The notes under the pieces were generated by a model. It worked only from the letters and a program-made list of their open reading frames with translations, was not told where the DNA came from and searched no databases. Below are positions 55,076 through 64,000 of a stretch of DNA of 64,000 bases, piece by piece; the stretch's first letter is position 1, and the number at the start of each line of letters is the position of its first letter. The stretch is from Accumulibacter sp032229525 (GTDB taxonomy: Bacteria; Pseudomonadota; Gammaproteobacteria; Burkholderiales; Rhodocyclaceae), in contig NZ_JAVTWB010000107.1 of NCBI RefSeq assembly GCF_032229525.1, forward strand, positions 1 through 64,000, read 5' to 3'. The position numbers and the translations under genes were made by a program.

Positions 55076-55127
55076 AACTCTGCGTTTGATCCACGTCAAC
55101 CCGATTACTTCAGCGCGGTCCGATAAT
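55076..55127. promoter_or_regulatory. FNR box between fnr and hemN with both promoters
   Basis: TTGAT-CCAC-GTCAA at 55086-55099. For hemN, GATAAT at 55122-55127 gives a start at 55134 and the box at -41.5. For fnr (minus), TTGACG at 55099-55094 can serve as -35 with TTTAGT 16 bp on as -10. FNR binding would therefore block fnr while activating hemN. Confidence 0.72.
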
Positions 55128-55154
55128 GCACGCAACACACAATGTAATGGAAAC

Positions 55155-56552
55155 ATGAACTCTGTCGCCGGCAACTTCGTCTTTGATCCGCAGATCATTC
55201 GCCGCTTCGACATCAACGGGCCCCGCTACACGTCCTACCCGACAGCGGACCGCTTCGTTGAAGCCTTCGGCCCGGATGCGCACCAGCTGTGGCTCGGGAA
55301 GCGCAATATTGGTGCCGTCAGCCGGCAACTGTCATTGTACTTCCACATTCCCTTCTGCAACACCATCTGCTATTACTGTGCGTGCAACAAGATCATCACC
55401 AAGGATCATGGTCGTTCGGCCAAGTATCTGAAGTACCTGGCGCGCGAACTGGCTCTGCAGAGCAGCTATCTCGAGGGTGGTGATCAGGAAGTGGCGCAGT
55501 TGCACTGGGGCGGCGGTACGCCGACCTTCCTCTCGCACGAAGAAATGCGCCAGTTGATGGCAGCCACACGCAAGCACTTCAAGTTGATCGAGGGCGGCGA
55601 GTATTCGATCGAAGTCGATCCCCGGAAAGTCGATCGTGCGACCGTCGAACTACTCGGCGAACTGGGTTTCAACCGCATGAGTGTCGGTGTGCAGGATTTC
55701 GACCGCAGCGTGCAACAGGCTGTCAATCGCATCCAGAGCGAGGAAGAGACCTGCGCCGTGATCGATGCCGCACGCGGGTGCGGCTTCAAGTCGATCAGTA
55801 TCGACCTGATCTACGGCTTGCCGAAACAGACAGTGATGGGCTTCAGCCACACGCTGGACCGCATCATTGCGGTCAGCCCGGATCGCGTCTCGATCTACAA
55901 CTACGCGCACCTGCCCAGCCTCTTCAAGCCGCAGCGGCGGATCCAGGACGCCGATATGCCGAGCGCCGATGCGCGCCTGCAGATCCTTGCCCTGGCCATC
56001 CGCAAGATGACCGAAGCGGGCTACGTATACATCGGCATGGATCACTTTGCCAAACCCGACGACGAGTTGGCCGTAGCCCAGCGACAGGGTCGCCTGCACC
56101 GCAACTTCCAGGGTTATTCGACGCATTCCGACTGTGACCTGCTCGCTTTCGGCATCTCGTCGATCAGCAAGGTGGGACCGACCTACTGCCAGAACGTAAA
56201 AACGCTCGACGAATACTATGATCTGCTCGACAGCGGCACGCTACCCGTCTACCGCGGCATCGAGCTGAATGCCGACGACCTGCTGCGGCGGTCGATCATT
56301 CAATCGCTGATGTGTCACTTCGAGCTATCGATCGAGTCGATCGAAATTGCCCACCTGATTGAGTTCAGGAAATACTTCGCCACCGAGATCGACGACCTCC
56401 GGGAGATGGCAGATGCCGGTCTGGTGCGCGTCGACGACAAGTGGATCAGCGTTCTGCCGCGTGGGCGGATGCTGGTGCGGGCGATTTCCATGGTTTTCGA
56501 CCGCTATCTGCGCGCCGACCGACAGCGTACCCGCTACTCGAAGGTGATCTGA
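55155..56552 (+). CDS. hemN: Oxygen-independent coproporphyrinogen III dehydrogenase
   Basis: A 465-residue radical-SAM enzyme that makes protoporphyrinogen IX without O2. The CxxxCxxC cluster motif with an extra cysteine, IPFCNTICYYCAC, lies near residue 70. YTSYPTADRF and HWGGGTPTFL are diagnostic of HemN rather than HemW. It has a class II FNR promoter, as in other proteobacteria. Confidence 0.95.
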   Translation: MNSVAGNFVFDPQIIRRFDINGPRYTSYPTADRFVEAFGPDAHQLWLGKRNIGAVSRQLSLYFHIPFCNTICYYCACNKIITKDHGRSAKYLKYLARELALQSSYLEGGDQEVAQLHWGGGTPTFLSHEEMRQLMAATRKHFKLIEGGEYSIEVDPRKVDRATVELLGELGFNRMSVGVQDFDRSVQQAVNRIQSEEETCAVIDAARGCGFKSISIDLIYGLPKQTVMGFSHTLDRIIAVSPDRVSIYNYAHLPSLFKPQRRIQDADMPSADARLQILALAIRKMTEAGYVYIGMDHFAKPDDELAVAQRQGRLHRNFQGYSTHSDCDLLAFGISSISKVGPTYCQNVKTLDEYYDLLDSGTLPVYRGIELNADDLLRRSIIQSLMCHFELSIESIEIAHLIEFRKYFATEIDDLREMADAGLVRVDDKWISVLPRGRMLVRAISMVFDRYLRADRQRTRYSKVI

Positions 56553-56629
56553 AGCAAGTGCCCGGGCGACCGGCGACAGGCAAGGAGTAGAATCGTGACT
56601 CCTCCTGCCCGGCGTTCGCGCCTGCCCCG

Positions 56630-57316
56630 ATGCCTGAATCGAGTTATCTCGCCCTGTTGCTGGTCGGTCTGCTGGGAGGGTCCCACTGCGTCGTCATGTG
56701 CGGCGGAATTGTCGGCGCTCTCTCGATGGGGAGTCCGGCGCGTGCCGGGCTGCACCTGGCTTACAACGCGGGACGCATCATCAGCTATGCGACGGCCGGT
56801 GCCATTGCCGGCGCGCTGGGGGAAGCGAGCCTCGCCTTGTCTGGACAGTTGCCGCTACGCAGCATCCTTTACCTGTTCGCCAACCTGATGCTCATTGCCC
56901 TCGGCCTCTATCTGATGGGACTTACCCGGGCGCTGGCGCTGCCCGAACGTCTGGGGCACAAGCTGTGGCGCCATCTGCAACCGCTGACCCGGAATTTTCT
57001 ACCGGCGGTGACAGTGGCCCGGGCTTTTCCACTCGGCTTGCTGTGGGGCTGGTTACCCTGTGGCCTGGTCTACAGCGCGCTGGCGACTGCAACGACCAGT
57101 GGCTCAGCTGTGCACGGCGCCGGCCTGATGCTCGCCTTCGGTGCTGGCACCTTGCCCAATCTCCTGCTTGCCGGTTTGTTTGCCACCCGCCTGCAGGCCT
57201 ATGCGCGCATTCCGGCTATCCGTCTGGGGTCCGGGCTGCTGATCCTTGGCTTTGGCGTCTGGGGACTGATCGGGCTGGCCCGCCTGGTTTTTTACCCCTG
57301 GGCAAGCGCCAGTTGA
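56630..57316 (+). CDS. TauE/SafE-family membrane protein near cytochrome/copper genes
   Basis: A 228-residue protein with about six transmembrane helices. GGSHCVVMCGGIVGALSMG at the start is typical of the small family of sulfite exporter/UreH-like (DsbD_2) proteins found between hemN/fnr and copper ATPase genes in cbb3 oxidase clusters. Haem or copper handling for oxidase assembly is inferred from context. Confidence 0.8.
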   Translation: MPESSYLALLLVGLLGGSHCVVMCGGIVGALSMGSPARAGLHLAYNAGRIISYATAGAIAGALGEASLALSGQLPLRSILYLFANLMLIALGLYLMGLTRALALPERLGHKLWRHLQPLTRNFLPAVTVARAFPLGLLWGWLPCGLVYSALATATTSGSAVHGAGLMLAFGAGTLPNLLLAGLFATRLQAYARIPAIRLGSGLLILGFGVWGLIGLARLVFYPWASAS

Positions 57317-57350
57317 TAACACGCATCTGCCCACCGCCATTTCCGCGACG

Positions 57351-59780
57351 ATGACTGAACAGAGCACGATCTCCCAGCGTCTCGATTTGCCTGTTACCGG
57401 CATGACTTGCGCCGCCTGTGCGATGCGTATCGAGAAAGTCCTGAACCGTTTGCCGGGAGTCGTTGCCACTGTCAACCTGGCCAGCGAACGCGCGCGAGTC
57501 GACCTTTTGTCGACCGCAAGCACGCCGCAACAGGTCATTCAGGCAATCGAGAAAGCCGGCTTCAGCGTGCCCCCACGTGCTCTCGAACTGGCCATCGACG
57601 GGATGACTTGCGCGGCCTGTTCGACGCGCCTGGAAAAACTCCTCAACCGACTCCCGGGCGTAGAAGCGGTGGTCAACCTGGCCACCGAGCGGGCACGTGT
57701 GCGCTATGTGCCGGGCGTCGCCGATCCAGCCCTGCTGATCGCGGCCGTGGCACGCGCGGGTTTCGTCGGGCGCTTGGCCGATGATCACTCGCGCGCGGAA
57801 GAAAAGGCGAGAAAAGTAGCCACCGAACAAGCCGAATTGCGCCGTTTCTGGATCGCCGCTGTACTCACTCTGCCGCTCGCCGCTCAGATGCTGACCATGT
57901 TCGATGGCAGCGCGCAACACCACCAGGATCTCTTGCCGCGCTGGCTGCAACTCGGACTGGCAACACCGGTGCAATTCTGGATCGGCTGGCGCTTCTACGA
58001 TGGCGCGTGGAAGGCTCTACGCGGTGGCGGGGCAAACATGGACGTCCTGGTCGCCCTCGGCACGACTATGGCCTACGGGTTTAGCCTGGTCGTCACGGTG
58101 TCGGGTGCCGCCGACCTGCACGTCTATTTCGAGGCGTCGGCGGCAGTGATCACCCTGGTCCTGCTTGGCAAGTTGCTCGAGGCACGTGCCAAGGCCCGGA
58201 CCACCGATGCCATTGAGGCCCTCGTTCGCCTGCAGCCCAAAACCGCGCGCGTCGAGCGCGATGGCCAGCTGATAGAACTCGACGCCGCCCTGCTCATCCC
58301 GGGCGATGTCTTCATTGTCCGCCCTGGCGAAAACCTGCCGGTCGATGGCGAGGTCATCGACGGCGCGTCGAGCGTCAATGAAGCCATGCTCACCGGTGAG
58401 AGCATGCCGGTTGCCAAGCAAGCGGGAGAGCGCGTGTTCGCAGCGACGGCTAACGGTGACGGTATGTTGCGCTGCCGCGCAACGGGCGTCGGTGAGCACA
58501 CCCTGCTCGCCGGGATCATCCGTATGGTCGCCGAAGCGCAGGGCTCCAAAGCGCCCGTGCAGCGACTCGCCGACCGCATCTCGGCGATCTTCGTGCCCAT
58601 AGTCTGCGCTGTCGCCTTATGTACCTTGCTCGGCTGGTGGGCCTTTAACGGCGACTTCAGCACGGCGCTGGTCAACGCGGTGGCGGTGCTGGTGATTGCC
58701 TGCCCATGCGCACTCGGGCTGGCGACACCAACGGCGATCATGGTCGCGACCGGACAGGGCGCGTCTGCCGGTATCCTGGTCAAGAACGCCGAAGCACTGG
58801 AACAGGCCGAGAAGATCCGCATCCTGGCGGTCGACAAGACCGGCACGCTGACGCGTGGCGAAGCGGTGGTCACCGACCTGATTCCCTTGGCCGCGTCGGC
58901 TGATGAAGCACTGGCACTGGCCGCCGGCCTGGAGCAGGGATCCGAGCATCCGCTGGCCAAGGCGATCCTCAACCATTCACAGGCCAAGGGTCTCGCGCTG
59001 CCGACCGTTGAGCAGTTCCGTGCGATACCCGGTCGGGGAGTGGAGGGTCTAATCGGCGGACGTTCGCTGCGCCTCGCTGCGCCCGGCGGCTTCGCCGACA
59101 TTGTCCTGCCAAGCGAATCGATCGCCGCCCTGCAGCGCGCTGGCAAGACCGTGGTGGTCCTGGCTGAATGCAGCCGCCCCGGCAGCAACACCAGCGCTGG
59201 CGAAACGGACGTCGCATTGGCGCTGTTGGCCATCGCTGATCCGCTGCGCATGACCTCGCGGGCCGCCATCAGCCGGCTGAAGGCAATGGGCATTCGCGTG
59301 GTGATGCTGACCGGCGACCATGCCGCAACGGCCGCAGCGATCGCCGCCGCGGCAGGAATCGACGATTTTCGTGCCGGCATACTCCCCGGCGACAAAGCCG
59401 CAGCAGTCAACGAGCTGAAGACCGGCGACGCAGTCGTGGCCATGGTTGGCGATGGCATCAACGACGCCCCGGCGCTGGCGGCGGCCGATGTCAGCTTCGC
59501 CATTGGTGCCGGATCGGACGCCGCCATCGAAGCTGCAGACGTCACACTGGTGCGTGGCGATCTGAACGGGATCGCTGACGCCATCCTGCTTTCGCGTGCG
59601 ACGCTGCGGAAAATCAGGCAGAATCTGTTCTCCGCGTTCATCTACAACGTGCTCGGCATACCGCTGGCGGCGTTTGGCATGCTCAATCCGGTCATTGCTG
59701 GCGCGGCGATGGCCATGAGTTCGGTCTCGGTGGTGTCCAACTCGCTGCTCCTCAAGCGCTGGCGCGCTGGTAACCGCTGA
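57351..59780 (+). CDS. copA: Copper-translocating P-type ATPase
   Basis: An 809-residue P1B-type ATPase. Two N-terminal heavy-metal domains carry MTCAACAMR and MTCAACSTR. The transmembrane metal site is CPC in IACPCALG, the phosphorylation site DKTGTLTRG, the HP motif SEHPLAKA and the hinge GDGINDAP. It should move Cu(I) out of the cytoplasm. Because it lies in a hemN/TauE cluster, a CtpA/CcoI-like role in loading copper into oxidase is possible. Confidence 0.93.
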   Translation: MTEQSTISQRLDLPVTGMTCAACAMRIEKVLNRLPGVVATVNLASERARVDLLSTASTPQQVIQAIEKAGFSVPPRALELAIDGMTCAACSTRLEKLLNRLPGVEAVVNLATERARVRYVPGVADPALLIAAVARAGFVGRLADDHSRAEEKARKVATEQAELRRFWIAAVLTLPLAAQMLTMFDGSAQHHQDLLPRWLQLGLATPVQFWIGWRFYDGAWKALRGGGANMDVLVALGTTMAYGFSLVVTVSGAADLHVYFEASAAVITLVLLGKLLEARAKARTTDAIEALVRLQPKTARVERDGQLIELDAALLIPGDVFIVRPGENLPVDGEVIDGASSVNEAMLTGESMPVAKQAGERVFAATANGDGMLRCRATGVGEHTLLAGIIRMVAEAQGSKAPVQRLADRISAIFVPIVCAVALCTLLGWWAFNGDFSTALVNAVAVLVIACPCALGLATPTAIMVATGQGASAGILVKNAEALEQAEKIRILAVDKTGTLTRGEAVVTDLIPLAASADEALALAAGLEQGSEHPLAKAILNHSQAKGLALPTVEQFRAIPGRGVEGLIGGRSLRLAAPGGFADIVLPSESIAALQRAGKTVVVLAECSRPGSNTSAGETDVALALLAIADPLRMTSRAAISRLKAMGIRVVMLTGDHAATAAAIAAAAGIDDFRAGILPGDKAAAVNELKTGDAVVAMVGDGINDAPALAAADVSFAIGAGSDAAIEAADVTLVRGDLNGIADAILLSRATLRKIRQNLFSAFIYNVLGIPLAAFGMLNPVIAGAAMAMSSVSVVSNSLLLKRWRAGNR

Positions 59781-59834
59781 TGTCTGGTACAGCGCTCGGC
59801 AAGTCCGCAGCTGAAACAAGCAATGGGAATACAG

Positions 59835-60041
59835 ATGGAAAGAATTGTGATCGGTGTGACCGGAATGCGTTGCCAGGCTTGCGTCAAGAGTGTCAGCGCC
59901 GTACTCGAGGCACTGCCCGGGGTTGAGCAGGTCGAGGTGGCCCTGGAGGCGGGAGAGGCCAGCATCACCTACGACCCGAGCCTGGCCACCGGCGCCGACT
60001 TCCGCGGCGCAATCGAAGACGCGGGCTTCGACACCCACTGA
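59835..60041 (+). CDS. copZ: Heavy-metal-associated domain copper chaperone
   Basis: A 68-residue HMA domain with GMRCQACVKS as the metal-binding CxxC motif. The ATG at 59835 has GGGA at good distance; one 12 nt earlier lacks it. It sits directly behind copA, so CopZ-like delivery to CopA is likely. Confidence 0.88.
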   Translation: MERIVIGVTGMRCQACVKSVSAVLEALPGVEQVEVALEAGEASITYDPSLATGADFRGAIEDAGFDTH

Positions 60042-60111
60042 AGTGCTTTGCCGGTAACGCTTGGCCACATCGCCGCCGTCGTGCCCCGACCCTACTGTCT
60101 ACCTGAATGTC

Positions 60112-61224
60112 ATGCCCAGAAAAACGCCAAAAGTTGTCGAGCTTGCTGCTCCCGAAGTCACATCCACCGAGTCGGTCAGACTAACGCAGTTCTCGCACGG
60201 CGGCGGCTGCGGATGCAAGATCGCACCAAGTGTGCTCGAACAGATCCTTGCCAAGACCGCGCCAGCCTTCGTCCCGAAGCAACTGCTGGTCGGCATCGAG
60301 ACCAGTGACGACGCAGCCGTCTATCAGCTGAACGCCGAACAGGCCCTGGTGGCGACCACCGATTTCTTCATGCCGATCGTCGACGATCCTTTCGATTTCG
60401 GCTGCATCGCGGCGACCAATGCCCTCTCCGATGTCTATGCCATGGGTGGCGTGCCCTTACTGGCACTGGCGGTGGTCGGCATGCCGGTGAGCAAGCTGCC
60501 GCTCGAGACCATCAAGCGGATTCTTGAGGGCGGCGAGTCGATCTGTGCGAAAGCGCGTATTCCGATTGCCGGCGGACACACCATCGACTCCGTCGAACCG
60601 ATCTACGGTCTCGTCGCCATCGGTCTCGTCCATCCCGATAACCTCAAACGCAACTCCGGCGCCAGACCGGGCGACAAATTGATTCTTGGCAAGGGGCTGG
60701 GGGTTGGCTTTTACAGCGCGGCGCTGAAAAAAGGCATGCTGTCGGCGAGCAGCTACGCGTCGATGATCGCGTCGACCACGCAGCTCAACACGCCGGGGCG
60801 GGCACTTGCCTGCCTTGCTGGCGTGCATGCGATGACTGACGTCACAGGCTTTGGTCTGCTCGGTCATCTGGTCGAGATCTGCAAAGCGTCCAGGGTCTCG
60901 GCGGTGATCGATTACGCGGCACTGCCGGTGTTACCCCACGCCCTCGACTACGCGAAAGATGGCTGCATTACCGGTGCGTCCGAGCGCAACTGGGCGAGTT
61001 ACGCAGCGTACGCAACGCTTCACAAGAAACAGTTCGGTGACCTCGAGCGCGCGCTGCTGACCGATCCCCAGACCAGTGGCGGCTTGTTGATCGCCTGCGC
61101 ACCGGAAGTAGTCACCGAAGTCCTGTCGATCTTCCTGCAGGAGGGCTTCGATCACGCAACGGTAATCGGCGAGGTGTCGGCCGGAAAGCCGCAGATTTCC
61201 GTCGTTAGGAGCAAACCCGACTGA
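60112..61224 (+). CDS. selD: Selenide, water dikinase
   Basis: A 370-residue enzyme making selenophosphate from selenide and ATP. HGGGCGCKIAP at the N-terminus contains the catalytic cysteine (not selenocysteine) and lysine. GIETSDDAAVYQ and DPQTSGGLL are further SelD motifs. The ATG at 60112 is chosen because the core starts soon after; a TTG start 51 nt earlier is rejected. No other selenium gene is in the window. Confidence 0.93.
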   Translation: MPRKTPKVVELAAPEVTSTESVRLTQFSHGGGCGCKIAPSVLEQILAKTAPAFVPKQLLVGIETSDDAAVYQLNAEQALVATTDFFMPIVDDPFDFGCIAATNALSDVYAMGGVPLLALAVVGMPVSKLPLETIKRILEGGESICAKARIPIAGGHTIDSVEPIYGLVAIGLVHPDNLKRNSGARPGDKLILGKGLGVGFYSAALKKGMLSASSYASMIASTTQLNTPGRALACLAGVHAMTDVTGFGLLGHLVEICKASRVSAVIDYAALPVLPHALDYAKDGCITGASERNWASYAAYATLHKKQFGDLERALLTDPQTSGGLLIACAPEVVTEVLSIFLQEGFDHATVIGEVSAGKPQISVVRSKPD

Positions 61225-61269
61225 CGAAATCAGCCCGATGGACGGGTTTTCGTTCGCTCGGCAGCGCGC

Positions 61270-62532
61270 TCAATCGAGGATGTACGACACCAGCCCGTCC
61301 GCGAGCTTGGGTTCAAACCACGTCGACTTCGGCGGCATCACCAGCCCGGCATCGGCGACTGCCATCAAATCTGCCATATGGGTCGCATACATCGAGAAAG
61401 CAACGGCCATTTCGCCACTATTCACCCGCCGTTCGAGCTCGCCAAGGCCGCGCATGCCACCGACAAAATCGATGCGCGTATCGCGGCGGAGATCGGTGAT
61501 CCCCAGCAGTGGATCGAGAATCTGCTCGGCGAGTACGGAGACATCGAGGCGGCGCACCGGGTCGGTCGGCGAGACCCTTCCCGGCAGCGCCTCGAGCCGA
61601 TACCACCGCCCACCAAGATACATGCCGCAGACGCCAGCCCGCTCAGGCGTTACCGGGCTGACCGAGAGAGTGATCGTGTAGCGCTCGCCCACCGCCGCCA
61701 GAAACCCTTCCTCCGTCAGTCCGTTCAGGTCCCGCACCACACGGTTGTAATCCATGATCAGCATCTGCGCTGCGGGAAAGATCACCGCCAGGAAGAACTC
61801 GGCGCTGCCCCCTGCGTCCGCTACGTCCGCTACGTTCGCCTTCCCACGCCGGGCTGCCGCGACCCGTGAGGCTGCCGCCGAGCGATGGTGACCGTCAGCG
61901 ATGTAGAGCGAAGGCATGCCTTCAAACAGCTCGCCGATGCGCTCGATGGTCTGGCCATCATCGATCATCCAGAGCGTATGTCGGATGCCATTGTCGGCCG
62001 TCACGTCGGCGACCGGCAGGGTCTCGGTGGCTTGCGCGAGTAGGCGCTCGACTGCCGGGTTGTCCGCGTGGGCCAACAAGACCGGGCCGGTCTGCGCATT
62101 CAAGGCTTCGATCTGGCGTACCCGGTCGTCTTCCTTGTCGGGCCGGGTGAATTCGTGCTTGCGGATCCGGTTGCTGTCGTAGGCGGCGACAGAGGCGACA
62201 GCCACCAGCCCGGTCTGGACGTGCTCGCCCATGACCATTCGATAGGCGTAATAGCAGCGGCGCCCATCTCGGCACAAGACGCCAGTGTCGATCATGCGCT
62301 GGAAGTTCTCGGCTGATCGGGCATAAACCTCGGGCGCATGGTGATCGACATTTGGCGGCAGGTCGATCTCCGCCTTGGAGACATGCAGGAATGATAGCGG
62401 TTTGCCGATCGCTGCCTTCCGCGCCTCTCCGCTGGAGAGTACGTCATAGGGCGGCGCCGCAACGGCGGCGGCATCCGTGGCGCGCGGGCGAAGGCCGGCG
62501 AAAGGGCGAATCAGACAAGAACCAAGGGACAA
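61270..62532 (-). CDS. DUF1015 family protein
   Basis: A 420-residue DUF1015 protein (FAGLRP at the start, APPYDVLSS, YIADGHHRSAAA). The family is widespread in bacteria and archaea, with no firmly established enzyme activity known to me. A TTG at 62532 is preferred over the upstream ATG because AGGAG lies 8 nt before it and the family begins there. A 9-bp tandem repeat near 61816-61842 encodes a short VAD repeat. Confidence 0.85.
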   Translation of the reverse strand: MSLGSCLIRPFAGLRPRATDAAAVAAPPYDVLSSGEARKAAIGKPLSFLHVSKAEIDLPPNVDHHAPEVYARSAENFQRMIDTGVLCRDGRRCYYAYRMVMGEHVQTGLVAVASVAAYDSNRIRKHEFTRPDKEDDRVRQIEALNAQTGPVLLAHADNPAVERLLAQATETLPVADVTADNGIRHTLWMIDDGQTIERIGELFEGMPSLYIADGHHRSAAASRVAAARRGKANVADVADAGGSAEFFLAVIFPAAQMLIMDYNRVVRDLNGLTEEGFLAAVGERYTITLSVSPVTPERAGVCGMYLGGRWYRLEALPGRVSPTDPVRRLDVSVLAEQILDPLLGITDLRRDTRIDFVGGMRGLGELERRVNSGEMAVAFSMYATHMADLMAVADAGLVMPPKSTWFEPKLADGLVSYILD

Positions 62533-62847
62533 GGGGCATTCTCCTGTGGAAGTTTGTTTCTGCAAGCGACAGTCGCCGAAGCCCATGCGCACCAATGGCG
62601 TGTCGCGAGCTGGCACGCCAAACCACGCAACAGTGGGTCCGATGGTCACAGTGGATCAGTGGTCGTGAAAGTGGCCTGTGCTTCCCAAGATTATAGCTCG
62701 CTTGCCCTCGCCGGCCGCGGATCGGACCCCACTTGGCGCCATCCCGCCCTGCTCTCGCCGAGACCTGGCCGGCAGGACTGCTGGACTGCGGGACTCTGCG
62801 CATCGTCGGAACAACAAGGCTCCGGCCCGCGCTATCTGCACATACGC

Positions 62848-64000
62848 TCAGATGCTTCGGTAAAGTGCCTCATAGCGCACTGCGGAGTCGTCCCAGGAGA
62901 AATTCTGCGCCATGCCATACAGCTGGAGTTGACGCCATGCGGCGGCGTCGCGGTAAAGTGCACAGGCCTTGCCGATACGCGCGGCGAGCTTGCGGCTACT
63001 GGCATCGTCGAAAGTGAAGCCATTGGCGACACCCGCTTTGAGGCTTTCCGGGGTGGCATCCACCACCGTATCTGCCAAGCCGCCAACCTGTCGCACGAGT
63101 GGCAGGGTGCCGTAGCGCAGCGCATAGAGCTGTGTCAGACCGCAGGGTTCAAAACGCGACGGAACAAGCAGGATGTCGGCGGCGGCCATGATGCGATGCG
63201 ACAAGGCTTCATCGTAACCAAGATGGACCGAGACGGCGTCGGGATGAGCGCCGGCCGCCGCGCGGAACGCGGCTTCGATATCGGCCTCGCCACTGCCGAT
63301 GACGACCAGTTGAGCGCCCTCCGCCAGCAGCGCGGGCAAGGCACCGAGAACCAGATCCATCCCTTTCTGCGCGGTCAGTCTGCTGACAATCGCGATCAGT
63401 GGTGTCTTGGCGCGGCAAGCAAAACCGAGAGCTGCCTGCAGTTTGAGCTTGCAGACCGTCTTGCCACGGAGGTGTGTAGCGCTGAAGTGCTTGGGTAGCG
63501 CGGCATTCGTGCTCGGATCCCAGACTGAATAATCGACGCCATTGAGAATGCCTGACAGGTCGCTGCCCCGGCCTCGCAGCACGCCATCCAGCCCCCAACC
63601 GAACTCCAGCGTACAAATTTCCCGCGCGTAAGTCGGGCTAACGGCGTTCACGCGCTTGGCATGCACCAGCGCCGCCTTCATAAACGACAAATGCCCGTGA
63701 AATTCGATCCCGCTCTGGTTCGCACCGGAGATCTGCAGACCAAGATCAGCGTGATGGTCAAGCGGAAACAGACCACGGAAAGAGAGATTGTGAATGGTGA
63801 ACACCGTCGCCGTCGTCAGCGCCGGATTCTGTGCAATGTAGGCAGGCGCCAGGCCGGCGTGCCAATCATGTGCGTGAACTACCTCCGGTTGCCAGTGTCG
63901 ATCCAGTTCCCCAGCCGCCAGATGGGCGGCGACCCAGCCAAGGAGAGCAAAGCGCCGATGGTTATCACTCCAGTCGCAACCGTCCGGGCCAAGATAAGGA
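62848..64000 (-). CDS. glgA: Glycogen synthase, truncated by window edge
   Basis: A GT5 glycosyltransferase that elongates alpha-1,4-glucan from ADP-glucose. The C-terminal 383 codons are present; the N-terminus lies beyond 64000. VHAHDWHAGLAPAYIA, FTIHNLSFRG, VSPTYAREICT and the donor-binding region RFEPCGLTQLYALRYG identify it. Glycogen metabolism fits the PHA genes in an organism with storage cycling. Confidence 0.95.
   Translation of the reverse strand, partial: PYLGPDGCDWSDNHRRFALLGWVAAHLAAGELDRHWQPEVVHAHDWHAGLAPAYIAQNPALTTATVFTIHNLSFRGLFPLDHHADLGLQISGANQSGIEFHGHLSFMKAALVHAKRVNAVSPTYAREICTLEFGWGLDGVLRGRGSDLSGILNGVDYSVWDPSTNAALPKHFSATHLRGKTVCKLKLQAALGFACRAKTPLIAIVSRLTAQKGMDLVLGALPALLAEGAQLVVIGSGEADIEAAFRAAAGAHPDAVSVHLGYDEALSHRIMAAADILLVPSRFEPCGLTQLYALRYGTLPLVRQVGGLADTVVDATPESLKAGVANGFTFDDASSRKLAARIGKACALYRDAAAWRQLQLYGMAQNFSWDDSAVRYEALYRSI

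Noticed and set aside
53811..55076. 421-codon plus-strand frame across sirB2 and opposite fnr
   Set aside because: Shadow of sirB2 and fnr; fnr has all cluster cysteines and a proper start.
61816..61842. Tandem 9-bp repeat as a possible CRISPR or VNTR
   Set aside because: Two to three copies in frame within the DUF1015 gene; simple codon-level duplication.

Overview
The window reads as chromosomal DNA of a GC-rich betaproteobacterium, probably Rhodocyclales and quite possibly an Accumulibacter-like organism. Evidence: betaproteobacterial marker families (CNP1-like, DUF2863, DUF6394, DUF6776), a PEP-CTERM protein under a sigma-54 promoter, PHA and glycogen genes (phaA, a MaoC hydratase, glgA), and FNR-controlled anaerobic genes. 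The genus is an inference. Two 100-N runs (25046-25145, 28952-29051) are assembly gaps, so this is a draft scaffold. I saw no tRNA, rRNA, CRISPR array, prophage or IS element. The only mobile element is a decayed group II intron.

Layout. 1-5200: lytic transglycosylase and proS on the minus strand; rppH, a CNP1-like protein and coq7 on the plus strand; then osmC. 5193-6076 is an unusually long AT-rich spacer with a probable small RNA gene (promoter, C-rich hairpin loop, terminator), followed by rplM-rpsI. 7006-9600: argC, DUF6776, bactofilin, erpA. 9706-17012, minus strand: an orphan MT-A70 methyltransferase, a K+ channel with DUF6394, and an RND efflux pair. 17414-22451: a small basic-motif protein, purM, hda, a HAD phosphatase, pcnB, folK. 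22644-28604: AhpD-like, MaoC, dienelactone hydrolase, a gapped glycine-rich protein, gabD, an NlpC/P60 lipoprotein, a periplasmic protein and a cyclic-nucleotide-binding protein. 28594-32089: a CZB protein coupled to an HD-GYP response regulator, then a divergent LysR/fpr pair. 32268-34668: PEP-CTERM gene with sigma-54 promoter and strong terminator, with a degenerate group II intron directly behind it. 34836-41462: ettA, fetAB, VOC protein, DUF2934, a discoidin-like protein, DUF2863. 41482-46174: bioAFHCD with overlapping or abutting genes. 46247-50583: phaA, a CobD/CbiB-like protein, a NUDIX hydrolase and an aspartic protease. 50904-60041: an anaerobic/redox block with usp, hemerythrin-DUF2249-12TM, sirB2, fnr, hemN, a TauE/SafE protein, copA and copZ. 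The end holds selD, DUF1015 and a truncated glgA.

How it fits together. The best regulatory signal is three FNR-type boxes (usp, the hemerythrin operon, hemN). Each is centred exactly 41.5 bp upstream of the start point predicted from a -10-like hexamer, and fnr itself lies between two of the targets. The hemN box also overlaps the likely fnr -35 element, which suggests autorepression. Together these genes look like a local low-oxygen or NO-response regulon next to haem and copper handling. The sigma-54-driven PEP-CTERM gene fits extracellular matrix or floc formation. The small RNA candidate at 5608-5713 is the most likely undescribed element.
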